A stretch of DNA of 32,641 nucleotides, taken from assembly GCA_964196325.1 (NCBI GenBank), contig CAXMST010000003.1, positions 1 to 32,641 on the forward strand. The letters run 5' to 3'. Source of the stretch: CAXMST01 sp964196325 (GTDB lineage Bacteria; Actinomycetota; Thermoleophilia; Solirubrobacterales; 70-9). Of this stretch, positions 14,115-20,956 are shown in pieces; the stretch's first letter is position 1; each line of letters begins with the position of its first letter. Both the position numbers and the translations under genes were made by a program. The notes beneath the pieces were generated by a model. That model was not told the DNA's origin. It was given only the letters and a program-made list of their open reading frames with translations, and did not search any database.

Positions 14115-14933
14115 ATGGCGGCGCTGCAAGAGCGGGAGTTGGCGGGCGGGGACCTGCTGCTCGACTTTCCGCGGGACTGCGTGGCCCGGTTGACGCTGGC
14201 CAGGCCCGAGAAACGCAACCCCCTTTCGCACTCGGTGCTCGACGCTCTGGCGGAGACCCTGCCGCTGCTCGATCACGGAATCGACGTGCGCTGCGTGGTG
14301 ATCACCGGCCAGGGCCGCGCCTTCTCCGCCGGATACGACCTCGGCGGAATTCCCACGGACACCCTCGAGAGCGAGGCCGAGGCACTGGTCGCGCACCCCT
14401 TCACGGCGGCGATGGAGGCGATCAGCGCCCACCCCTACCCGGTGATCGCGGCGATCAACGGGCACTGCCTCGGCGGCGGCCTGGAGCTTGCGGTGCGCTG
14501 CGATCTGCGGATCTGCGCGGCCGAGGCGAAGCTGGGGATGCCGCCGGCTCGACTCGGCCTGATCTACAGCCACACGGGCCTGGAACGCTTTCTGGAGACG
14601 ATCGGCCTGCCCAGGACCAAGGAGCTGTTTCTCACTGGCCGCAACATCGACGGCGCCCGAGCGGAGCAGATCGGACTGGTGCACGAGGCGCACCCGGCAG
14701 CCGAGATCGAGGCCCAGGCGCTGCAGTTGGCGACAACGATCGCCGGAAATGCGCCGCTGTCGGTGACCGGCAACAAGCGCGTGATCGAGACGCTGGCACA
14801 GTTCCCGCGGCTGAGTCCGCGCCAGGAGCAGGAGCTGGTCGAGCTGCGGCGCTCATGCTTCGCCTCGGAGGACTTCCGCGAGGGAGTTCAGGCCTTTGCG
14901 GAAAAGCGCGAGCCGCGCTGGCTCGGGCGCTGA
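14115..14933 (+). CDS. Crotonase-superfamily enzyme resembling methylmalonyl-CoA decarboxylase (ScpB/YgfG-like)
   Basis: A 272-aa protein. The oxyanion-hole blocks GRAFSAGYDLGG (68-79) and HCLGGGLELAVRCDLRI (117-133) place it in the crotonase family. Of the two catalytic glutamates of enoyl-CoA hydratase, the first (Glu124) is present but the second is Pro144 in LGMPPARLGLIYSHTG. That stretch and the tail SEDFREGVQAFAEKREP resemble, from memory, E. coli methylmalonyl-CoA decarboxylase, which also lacks the second Glu and uses a Tyr matching Tyr151 here. A decarboxylase or other non-hydratase reaction is therefore favoured. The ATG at 14115 follows a -10 box; an upstream in-frame TTG at 14097 overlaps that promoter and is rejected. 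Confidence 0.82.
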   Translation: MAALQERELAGGDLLLDFPRDCVARLTLARPEKRNPLSHSVLDALAETLPLLDHGIDVRCVVITGQGRAFSAGYDLGGIPTDTLESEAEALVAHPFTAAMEAISAHPYPVIAAINGHCLGGGLELAVRCDLRICAAEAKLGMPPARLGLIYSHTGLERFLETIGLPRTKELFLTGRNIDGARAEQIGLVHEAHPAAEIEAQALQLATTIAGNAPLSVTGNKRVIETLAQFPRLSPRQEQELVELRRSCFASEDFREGVQAFAEKREPRWLGR

Positions 14934-14937
14934 GGCC

Positions 14938-15561
14938 TTGACGGAGGCGGAGCGAGCGCGGGCCGAGCTGGCGGCGAGCGATCCGGCAATGGCAGCGCTG
15001 ATCGAGCGGATCGGGCCGCGGGCGCTGGAAGAACGCCGCACGCATACGGAGGACCCGTTCGTGGCGCTGGCCAGAATCATCACCAGCCAGCAGGTCTCGA
15101 CCGCGGCGGCGAACACGATCTGGGCCCGGGTCTGCGCCGAGTTCGGCGGTCGGCCACCGAGCGCCGACGCGGTCGCCGGCGCCCAGGAGCGCCTGCGCGC
15201 CGCCGGGCTGAGCGGGCGCAAGTCTTCCTACATCGCCGGCCTCGGCGCCGCGATCGATACTGGCGAGCTCGAGCTCGAGGCGCTGTCGGACGGCGACGAC
15301 GAGGTCGTGGTCGAGGAGCTGCTGCGAGTCCGCGGGCTGGGGCGCTGGAGTGCGGAGATGTACCTGATGTTCCATCTGGGCCGCCCCGACGTCTTCAGTG
15401 GCGGCGACCTGGCGCTCCGCAACGGCGTGCGGCTGGTGGCGGAGTTGGAGCAGACGCCGACGGCGGAGCAGGCAGCGGAGATCGCCGAGCGCTGGCGCCC
15501 GAACCGCACCCTGGCCGCGATCTACCTGTGGGCCGCCGCCAGCGTCAAGCTCCCGGATTGA
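14938..15561 (+). CDS. HhH-GPD DNA glycosylase, AlkA-type (DNA-3-methyladenine glycosylase II)
   Basis: A base-excision repair enzyme of 207 aa removing alkylated bases from DNA. It has the N-terminal helical block FVALARIITSQQVSTAAANTIWARV, the helix-hairpin-helix LLRVRGLGRWSAEMYLMF, and the catalytic Asp157 in VFSGGDLALRNGV, in the arrangement of small AlkA homologues without the N-terminal TBP-like domain. There is no C-terminal FeS cysteine cluster. The start is uncertain: TTG at 14938 is 4 nt after the crotonase stop, whereas TTG at 14896 overlaps that gene but has a good SD (AGGGAG, 9 nt upstream) and would add 14 residues. Translational coupling to the crotonase is likely; a functional link is not evident. 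Confidence 0.88.
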   Translation: MTEAERARAELAASDPAMAALIERIGPRALEERRTHTEDPFVALARIITSQQVSTAAANTIWARVCAEFGGRPPSADAVAGAQERLRAAGLSGRKSSYIAGLGAAIDTGELELEALSDGDDEVVVEELLRVRGLGRWSAEMYLMFHLGRPDVFSGGDLALRNGVRLVAELEQTPTAEQAAEIAERWRPNRTLAAIYLWAAASVKLPD

Positions 15562-15581
15562 CCGACAAAAAGATACGGAGA

Positions 15582-15603
15582 CCGGCCGCCCCGGGACGGC
15601 CGG
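15582..15603 (-). terminator. Terminator-like hairpin between convergent genes
   Basis: Arms CCGGCCG (15582-15588) and CGGCCGG (15597-15603) enclose an 8-nt loop. Read on the minus strand, a TCTTTTT tract follows about 10 nt later (15567-15573), so it best fits termination of minus-strand transcripts; it could also stop the glycosylase mRNA. Confidence 0.45.
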
Positions 15604-15744
15604 CCTCCTGGTGGGGGCGGCTACAGGGGAGCAACACCGCCCCGCTCGCTGGAGTCTACGCAACGCAAACCACGCAGACGCTTTCTTCACGAAGTCCTCA
15701 TACGCGAACTCACACATTCGTCCAGTTCCCGGCCTCCCACATCT

Positions 15745-15759
15745 GCCGGCGCGGCCGGC
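15745..15759 (-). terminator. Hairpin just downstream of the carboxylase operon
   Basis: GCCGGC arms (15745-15750 and 15754-15759) with a 3-nt loop lie 26 nt beyond the minus-strand stop at 15786. No T-run follows, so its role as a terminator is only suggested by position. Confidence 0.3.
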
Positions 15760-15785
15760 GTACAACCGGACCGCAGGGGGTCGCC

Positions 15786-17822
15786 CTACGCGTCGTCAGC
15801 GGACTCGATAACCCCGAGGACGGCACCGGAATCGACCTGGTCTCCCTCGGCGATGCGGAGCTCGACCAGGGTCCCGGCGGCCGGTGCGAGGAGCTCATGC
15901 TCCATCTTCATCGCCTCGAGCACGGCGACGAGCTGGCCGGCGGCCACCTGATCCCCCTGCGCGAGCTCCAGGCGGATCACCTTGCCCGGCATCGGCGCAA
16001 CGAGGGCGCCCTCGGCCGCTGCATCGACTTCGCTCGGGTAGCGGGGAAGCTCCCTCAGGCTGCTCTGCCCGAGCGCGCTATCGACATGGCTGACCCCGGC
16101 GGCCCGGAGCAGACCGATGCGCCGACGCACACCGGCGACCTCGAGCTCGACCCAGCCGCGCTCGCCCGACCCGGCGCGGCCCACCTCGCCGTGGCACTCC
16201 GCCGGTCCGAGCGTCTCGCCGTTGACGCTGAGCTCGAGGCCGCCCCGGGCGAATACGTAGTCAACGATCAGCTCTCCGCTCCGCCCCTCGTAGACGCGCC
16301 GTTGTGCGGCTGAGGGATTGTTGCGCCAGGCGCGGGGAGCGAAGGACGATCGCGCCGCGGCCCGCGAATCATCGGCTACAAGCGCCGCCGCCGCCGCGTG
16401 CAGACGCTCGGTTGCGGGATCGGCCAGCGGCGCGTCGAGGCCCCGATGGCGGCTCAGGAAGCCGGTGTCGGTCTCGCCCGCGAGGAAGCTCGGGTGGCGC
16501 AGCACGCGCACGAGGAAGTCCTTGTTGTTGATCGGGCCCGCGACCCGGCCCGCCGCGAGCGCCGCCGCGAGCCGCGCGGCCGCCTCGGCGCGGCTCGGGG
16601 CCCAGGCGATGACCTTGGCCAGCATCGGGTCGTAGTGCGGGGAGATCTCACTGCCCGACTCGACCCCGGAGTCGATCCTGATCGGAACCTCGGCGCGGCC
16701 CGTATCGGGCGGTGCGAAGGGCTCCGCCTCGCCGAAGTCGAACTCGGCGAGCACGCCGGTCTGGGGCAGGAAATCCTGGGCCGCGTCCTCGGCGTAGAGC
16801 CTTGCTTCGATCGCATGGCCGCGGGGCTCGACCGCATGAGCCTCCGCGGGCAGCTCGGCCCCGGTCGCAACCAGCAGCTGCCAGCGCACGAGGTCCAGGC
16901 CGGTGACCAACTCGGTCACCGGATGCTCGACCTGCAGCCGCGTGTTCATCTCCAAAAAGAAGAACTCGCCGTCCTCGGCGAGCAGGAACTCGACTGTGCC
17001 GGCCCCTACGTAGTCGACGGCACGGGCGGCGGCCACCGCGGCCTCCCCCATCCGCGCCCGCAGCGCCCGGTCCAGCGCCGGTGAGGGCGCCTCCTCGATC
17101 ACCTTCTGGTGGCGACGCTGGATCGAACACTCGCGCTCGCCGAGGCTGACGGTGGTGCCGTGGAGATCGGCCAGGACCTGGATCTCAACGTGGCGGGGTC
17201 GCTGCAGAAGACGCTCCAAGAACACGGTTCCATCGCCGAAAGCGGCCTCGGCCTCGCGCCGAGCGCCATCGACAGCGGCTTGCAGTTGCGCGGGGTCCGA
17301 GACCGTCCGCATGCCCTTTCCGCCGCCCCCGGCCGCGGCCTTGACAAGTAGCGGATAGCCGACCCGCTCACCCTCGGCGCCGAGCTCCGCCCCCTCCCCC
17401 AGCTCCGCCCCCGGCAGGACCGGCACCCCGGTCTCCTCCATCATCGCCCGCGCCCTGGTCTTCGAGCCCATCGCCTCGATCGCCGCCGGCGGCGGGCCGA
17501 TCCAGATGATGCCCGCGTCCTCCACGGCCCGCGCGAAATCGGCGCTCTCCGCGAGAAACCCGTATCCGGGGTGAATCGCGTCGGCGCCCGTGGTTCGCGC
17601 TGCCTCGATCACCGCCTCACCTCGCAGGTAGGACTCGGCCGCCGCGACGCCGCCCAGCGGTACGGCCTCGTCCGCCTCACCGACGAACGGCGCCCTCGTG
17701 TCCGGCTCCGAGTAGACCGCGACCGTCGCGATCCCGCCACGGCGACAGGCGGCAAAGACGCGACGTGCGATCTCGCCCCGGTTCGCTACCAGGAGCTTGT
17801 CTATCCGCGTTGGCGCGGCCAT
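15786..17822 (-). CDS. Acyl-CoA carboxylase alpha subunit (biotin carboxylase + biotin carboxyl carrier domains)
   Basis: A 678-aa subunit that carboxylates its own biotin with ATP and bicarbonate. Order: biotin-carboxylase N-domain (LLVANRGEIARRVF, residues 10-23), the ATP-grasp glycine loop AAAGGGGKGM, EMNTRLQVEHPVTE and the C-domain; then a linker region typical of MCC/PCC alpha chains; then the biotinyl domain with EAMKMEH, biotin on Lys639. Length matches methylcrotonyl- and propionyl-CoA carboxylase alpha chains. The ATG at 17822 overlaps the beta-subunit stop (TGATG), so the subunits are translationally coupled. The biotin would be made by the nearby bio operon and needs a BirA ligase not found here. 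The acyl substrate is decided by the beta chain. Confidence 0.95.
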   Translation of the reverse strand: MAAPTRIDKLLVANRGEIARRVFAACRRGGIATVAVYSEPDTRAPFVGEADEAVPLGGVAAAESYLRGEAVIEAARTTGADAIHPGYGFLAESADFARAVEDAGIIWIGPPPAAIEAMGSKTRARAMMEETGVPVLPGAELGEGAELGAEGERVGYPLLVKAAAGGGGKGMRTVSDPAQLQAAVDGARREAEAAFGDGTVFLERLLQRPRHVEIQVLADLHGTTVSLGERECSIQRRHQKVIEEAPSPALDRALRARMGEAAVAAARAVDYVGAGTVEFLLAEDGEFFFLEMNTRLQVEHPVTELVTGLDLVRWQLLVATGAELPAEAHAVEPRGHAIEARLYAEDAAQDFLPQTGVLAEFDFGEAEPFAPPDTGRAEVPIRIDSGVESGSEISPHYDPMLAKVIAWAPSRAEAAARLAAALAAGRVAGPINNKDFLVRVLRHPSFLAGETDTGFLSRHRGLDAPLADPATERLHAAAAALVADDSRAAARSSFAPRAWRNNPSAAQRRVYEGRSGELIVDYVFARGGLELSVNGETLGPAECHGEVGRAGSGERGWVELEVAGVRRRIGLLRAAGVSHVDSALGQSSLRELPRYPSEVDAAAEGALVAPMPGKVIRLELAQGDQVAAGQLVAVLEAMKMEHELLAPAAGTLVELRIAEGDQVDSGAVLGVIESADDA

Positions 17823-19417
17823 CACATCCGGAAGACCCCGAAGCGGCCCGAACCCGAGACCTCTTCGCTGTGGCAGGCGGAGAGCGCGATGCCAAGCGCG
17901 GTCCGGGTGTCGCGCGGGTCGATCATCGCGTCGTCCCAGAGCTCGCCGGAGGAGATGAAGGCATCCGACTCGCGCTCGATCTGCTCCTCGACCGCCTTCG
18001 TACCGGCCGCGAGCTGCTCCTCGTCGACCTCGACCCCGCGGCGCTCGGCCCCGGACCGCGCCACGATCTCCATCACGCCCGCGAGCTGCTTCGGCCCCAT
18101 CACCGCCGTCTTGTAGTTGGGCCAGGCGAAGATGAACCGCGGCTCGAGGCTGCGCCCGCACATGCCGTAGTTGCCGGCTCCGTAGGACCCTCCCATCATC
18201 AGGGTCAGCTTCGGTACCCCCGTATTCGCGACGGCGTTGATCATCTTTGCGCCGGCCTTGACGATCCCGCGCTGCTCGTAGTCGGTGCCGACGATGTAGC
18301 CGCTGGTGTTCTGCATGAACAGCAGCGGCGTATCGACCTGATCCGCGAGCTGGATGAAATGGGCGGCCTTCTCGGCGTCCTCGTTGAAGAGCACCCCGTT
18401 GTTGGCGAGGATCGCGACCGGATAGCCGGCCAACTCCGCCCAGCCGCAGACCAGTTGTACCCCGTAGCGGGGCTTGAACTCATCGAAGCGGGAGCCGTCG
18501 ACGATCCGCGCGATCACCTCGCGCGCTTCGAACGGGATTCGCAGATCCGCGGAGGCGATCCCGAGCAGCTCCTCTGGGTCCTGCAGTGGCTCGGCGCCAT
18601 CGCCGCGGGGCTCGGGGCCGCGCTTGCGCCAGTTCAGATTGCGGACGATCTCACGGCCGATCCGGCAGAGGTCGACCTCGTCCTTGGCCATGAACTCGGC
18701 GACGCCCGAGACCCGCGAGTGCATCTCGGCCCCGCCGAGCGCCTCCTCCTCGGCCTCCTCGCCAGTCGCCATCTTGACCAGCGGCGGCCCACCGAGAAAA
18801 ACCAAGCCCTGATTCTTGACCATCACCACGTAGTCGGACATGCCGGGCAGATAGGCGCCGCCCGCGGTCGAGTTCCCGGCGACCAGCGCGACGGTTGGGA
18901 TCCCGGCGGCGGATTTCTGAGTCAGATTGCGGAAGGTCGCGCCGCCCGGCACGAAGATCTCCTTCTGCCGGGGCAGATCGGCACCGCCGGACTCGACGAA
19001 TCCGATCGACGGCAAGCGGTTGGTGGCCGCGACCTCCTGCATGCGCAGGCTCTTACGAAGGGTGTAGGGATTGGAGGTGCCCCCGCGAACGGTCGGATCG
19101 GAGCCGCTGATCATGCACTCAACCCCCTCGACGACGCCGATTCCGGCGACCAATGAGGCTCCGACCTCGTACTCGGAGCCGTACGCGGCCAGGGGGCCAA
19201 GCTCGAGAAACGGAGCATCGCGATCGAGCAGCAGCTCGATCCGTTCCCGCGGCAGCAGGCGCCCGCGTTTGTGGTGGCGGGCGATCCGTTCGGGGCCGCC
19301 GCCAAGCCGTGCACGAGCCTGCTCCTCGGCCAGCTTTGCCAGCCGCTCGAGCATCACCTCGCGGTTCTCGGCATAGGTCGCCGAGCCGGTGTCTATGTGG
19401 GTTCCGAGTACCGCCAA
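17822..19417 (-). CDS. Acyl-CoA carboxylase beta subunit, methylcrotonyl/geranyl-CoA carboxylase type
   Basis: A 531-aa carboxyltransferase that moves CO2 from biotin to an acyl-CoA. Signature blocks GGAYLPGMSDYVVMV, FLGGPPLVKMATGEE, LGGAEMHSRVSG and MMGGSYGAGNYGMCGR follow the pattern of 3-methylcrotonyl-CoA carboxylase beta rather than propionyl- or acetyl-CoA carboxylase, and the length fits (about 535). Leucine or isoprenoid breakdown is therefore the likely setting, although the usual HMG-CoA lyase is not adjacent. The start is TTG at 19417: MAVLGTHIDTGSATYAENREVM aligns with family N-termini. No SD is seen; instead an inverted repeat abuts the start. The first gene of a two-gene operon. 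Confidence 0.93.
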   Translation of the reverse strand: MAVLGTHIDTGSATYAENREVMLERLAKLAEEQARARLGGGPERIARHHKRGRLLPRERIELLLDRDAPFLELGPLAAYGSEYEVGASLVAGIGVVEGVECMISGSDPTVRGGTSNPYTLRKSLRMQEVAATNRLPSIGFVESGGADLPRQKEIFVPGGATFRNLTQKSAAGIPTVALVAGNSTAGGAYLPGMSDYVVMVKNQGLVFLGGPPLVKMATGEEAEEEALGGAEMHSRVSGVAEFMAKDEVDLCRIGREIVRNLNWRKRGPEPRGDGAEPLQDPEELLGIASADLRIPFEAREVIARIVDGSRFDEFKPRYGVQLVCGWAELAGYPVAILANNGVLFNEDAEKAAHFIQLADQVDTPLLFMQNTSGYIVGTDYEQRGIVKAGAKMINAVANTGVPKLTLMMGGSYGAGNYGMCGRSLEPRFIFAWPNYKTAVMGPKQLAGVMEIVARSGAERRGVEVDEEQLAAGTKAVEEQIERESDAFISSGELWDDAMIDPRDTRTALGIALSACHSEEVSGSGRFGVFRM

Positions 19418-19418
19418 A

Positions 19419-19446
19419 GTAGGAAGTAGAACTTACTACTTCCTAC
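19419..19446 (-). promoter_or_regulatory. Perfect 11-bp inverted repeat abutting the carboxylase start codon (candidate operator)
   Basis: Arms GTAGGAAGTAG (19419-19429) and CTACTTCCTAC (19436-19446) match perfectly around a 6-nt centre. On the minus strand the centre reads TAAGTT, a fair -10 box; transcription would then begin within a few nucleotides of the TTG start. A dimeric repressor (TetR/GntR-like size) could occlude this promoter. RNA hairpin action on translation is the alternative. It is AT-rich relative to its surroundings. Confidence 0.6.
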
Positions 19447-19494
19447 CGTGGGGGTGCCGGAGCGTGCTCCCCCTGCACGCACCCGACCCCACGG
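19446..19494 (-). terminator. Long imperfect GC hairpin after the small exported-protein gene
   Basis: CCGTGGGG (19446-19453) pairs with CCCCACGG (19487-19494), with further GTGC/GCAC pairing inside. It begins 8 nt after the stop of the gene read leftwards from 19892 and has no T-run. It probably separates that gene from the carboxylase operon. Confidence 0.35.
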
Positions 19495-19502
19495 CCGATG
19501 CC

Positions 19503-19892
19503 CTACTGCTTCAGGCACCAGCCGGTAACGGTGGCCTCGAAGTCCATCTCACCCTCGGTCAGGCTGCCGGCGGTCAGCGCCGCCTGGTCGGGGAAGCGAC
19601 CCTTGTCCTGGCGCTTGGCGGCCCCGAAGGAGAGCACCGTGGCATTCGGCTCGGAGGTCGCCTCTGAGGCGAACCCGTAACCGACGCCGACGATCAACTC
19701 ACCCTTGCGGCAGTTGGCCTTCACGTTCTTGGTTTGCCCGGGCTTGATCGTCTTCGTGTTCTCGACGAACCTGGTGCCCTTCAGGTCGTCGGCCCCGATC
19801 CTGCTGGCCGCATAGGCCGTCGCACTCCCGGCGAGCACGAGCACCGCGACGATCAACAGATTACGCCTCAAAAACCCCAACATACGAACCAC
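19503..19892 (-). CDS. Small exported or membrane-anchored protein, function unknown
   Basis: A 129-aa protein not assigned to a named family. Residues 4-29 form a signal or anchor: basic LRR, a hydrophobic stretch NLLIVAVLVLAG, then SATAYAAS, a plausible signal-peptidase site. The mature part is mostly beta-like, with two cysteines (KANCRKGEL and GWCLKQ at the extreme C-terminus) that may form a disulfide. This N-terminal style followed by a C-x-KGE...GxG module is common in small proteins of Solirubrobacterales (from memory). The start chosen is GTG at 19892, with SD AAGGAG 5 nt upstream; ATG at 19883 is possible. It is divergent from the esterase gene. Confidence 0.7.
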   Translation of the reverse strand: MVRMLGFLRRNLLIVAVLVLAGSATAYAASRIGADDLKGTRFVENTKTIKPGQTKNVKANCRKGELIVGVGYGFASEATSEPNATVLSFGAAKRQDKGRFPDQAALTAGSLTEGEMDFEATVTGWCLKQ

Positions 19893-19944
19893 TAGGGCTC
19901 CTTCCACTGGTTGTCGGTACCGCTGTTTGCCAAGCTTTGCAGGG

Positions 19945-20898
19945 ATGGAGGACGACGTTCGCAGGGGTTTCTCCGCTTACCCTCGCCGCAGCCTGGTGCT
20001 GCGGGTGCTGGCGGCGTGCACCGTGGTCGTCGCCGCGGTGCTGATCAAAGACCTCGTCCTCGACTCCGATCCGACCCCGGCGAAGACCGCGGGCGCCAGG
20101 GTGATCGACTGGAGCGTCGAGAGCGAGCTGATCGACGAGGAGCTGCCGGTCAAGGTCGTGGTTCCACCGGGGGCGCGCGACGGCAAACGCTCGCTGTTGG
20201 TCTTCCTGCACGGACGCGGCGGCAACGAATCGAGCAGCCTCACCGACGCGATGTTCGAGGGGCTCACCGCTCAGGGCGGCACGGCACCCGTGGTGGCCTT
20301 CCCGCAGGGCGGGCCCGACGCCTACTGGCACGATCGCGAAGAGGGGGCCTGGGGCTCCTACGTACTCGAGGAACTGATCCCCGAGTTGGTCACACGCTTC
20401 GAGATCGAGCCCGAGCGAATCGCGATCGGAGGCATCTCGATGGGCGGTTTCGGCGCCTTCGATCTTGCCCGGCAGCAGCCGCTGCAGCTGGCCTCCGGAG
20501 AGTCGGTCGAGTTCTGCGCCGTCGGCGGCCACTCGGCCGCGGTCTGGGAGGACGGCTCCGAGACCGCGCCCGGGGCCTTCGACGATGCCGACGACTTTGC
20601 CGAACACGACGTGATCTCGCTCCTGGGGCCGGAGCAGGCGCCGCTCGCCGGCAGCCCCTACTGGCTCGATGTCGGGGTCGATGATCCGTTCCTCGAGGCC
20701 AACCGCGCCTTCGCGGTGGCGCTGGACGCGGGCGGGGCCGACGGAAAGCTGCGGGAGGGCGAGGGCGGCCACGAGGGTGACTACTGGAACGCCCGCTGGG
20801 GCCAGTACATGCGTTTCTACTCCCGCAGCCTCAAGCAATGCCAGCAGGAGGCCAAGGCGGCTACGGCGGCAGCGGGGGAATCCGACCCGGCGAGCTGA
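19945..20898 (+). CDS. Membrane-anchored alpha/beta-hydrolase (esterase D/feruloyl-esterase-like)
   Basis: A 317-aa protein with one N-terminal hydrophobic helix (about residues 17-35) and an outward-facing hydrolase domain. Visible are the oxyanion loop FLHGRGGN (88-94), the nucleophile elbow GGISMGGFGA with Ser165, a likely acid Asp at 246/247 (GVDDPF) and His276 in GGHEGDYWNARW. The last pattern (GGH..YW...) resembles esterase-D and polyester/feruloyl-esterase-like serine hydrolases, so ester hydrolysis at the cell surface is likely; the substrate is unknown. The ATG at 19945 was chosen over TTG at 19927; neither has a good SD. The stop overlaps the presumed bioB -35 region. Confidence 0.82.
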   Translation: MEDDVRRGFSAYPRRSLVLRVLAACTVVVAAVLIKDLVLDSDPTPAKTAGARVIDWSVESELIDEELPVKVVVPPGARDGKRSLLVFLHGRGGNESSSLTDAMFEGLTAQGGTAPVVAFPQGGPDAYWHDREEGAWGSYVLEELIPELVTRFEIEPERIAIGGISMGGFGAFDLARQQPLQLASGESVEFCAVGGHSAAVWEDGSETAPGAFDDADDFAEHDVISLLGPEQAPLAGSPYWLDVGVDDPFLEANRAFAVALDAGGADGKLREGEGGHEGDYWNARWGQYMRFYSRSLKQCQQEAKAATAAAGESDPAS

Positions 20899-20922
20899 CG
20901 CGTCCGGGACCGTTCTTAGCCT
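20895..20922 (+). promoter_or_regulatory. Putative bioB operon promoter
   Basis: CTGACG (20895-20900) and TAGCCT (20917-20922) are separated by 16 bp. Transcription would begin near 20930, leaving a short leader with SD GGAGG (20947-20951) 5 nt before the ATG. No BirA-like palindrome was noticed in this stretch. Confidence 0.45.
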
Positions 20923-20956
20923 CCCGGTTGGACTTCCCCACCCGACGGAGGCACAG

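Larger units (their letters stand above)
15562..15785. other. Convergent intergenic gap with several hairpins, no gene recognised
   Basis: This 224-bp gap holds three GC hairpins (15582-15603; 15614-15620 with 15637-15643; 15745-15759) and, at about 15650-15720, a stretch of distinctly lower GC. No convincing small ORF, tRNA or tmRNA was found on either strand. Confidence 0.5.

Noticed and set aside
15608..15643. On the minus strand, a GGGGCGG/CCGCCCC stem followed by C and ACCA, like a tRNA or tmRNA acceptor end
   Set aside because: The 16-nt loop contains no T arm, and no D arm, anticodon arm or tag-peptide reading frame is nearby; likely chance in GC-rich DNA.
14115..19417. A full leucine-degradation (liu) cluster
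   Set aside because: The carboxylase is methylcrotonyl/geranyl-type, but the crotonase is on the other strand and looks decarboxylase-like, and HMG-CoA lyase is absent.
20900..20956. A biotin-responsive BirA operator or riboswitch ahead of bioB
   Set aside because: No long palindrome or structured leader is visible; the putative leader is only about 26 nt.
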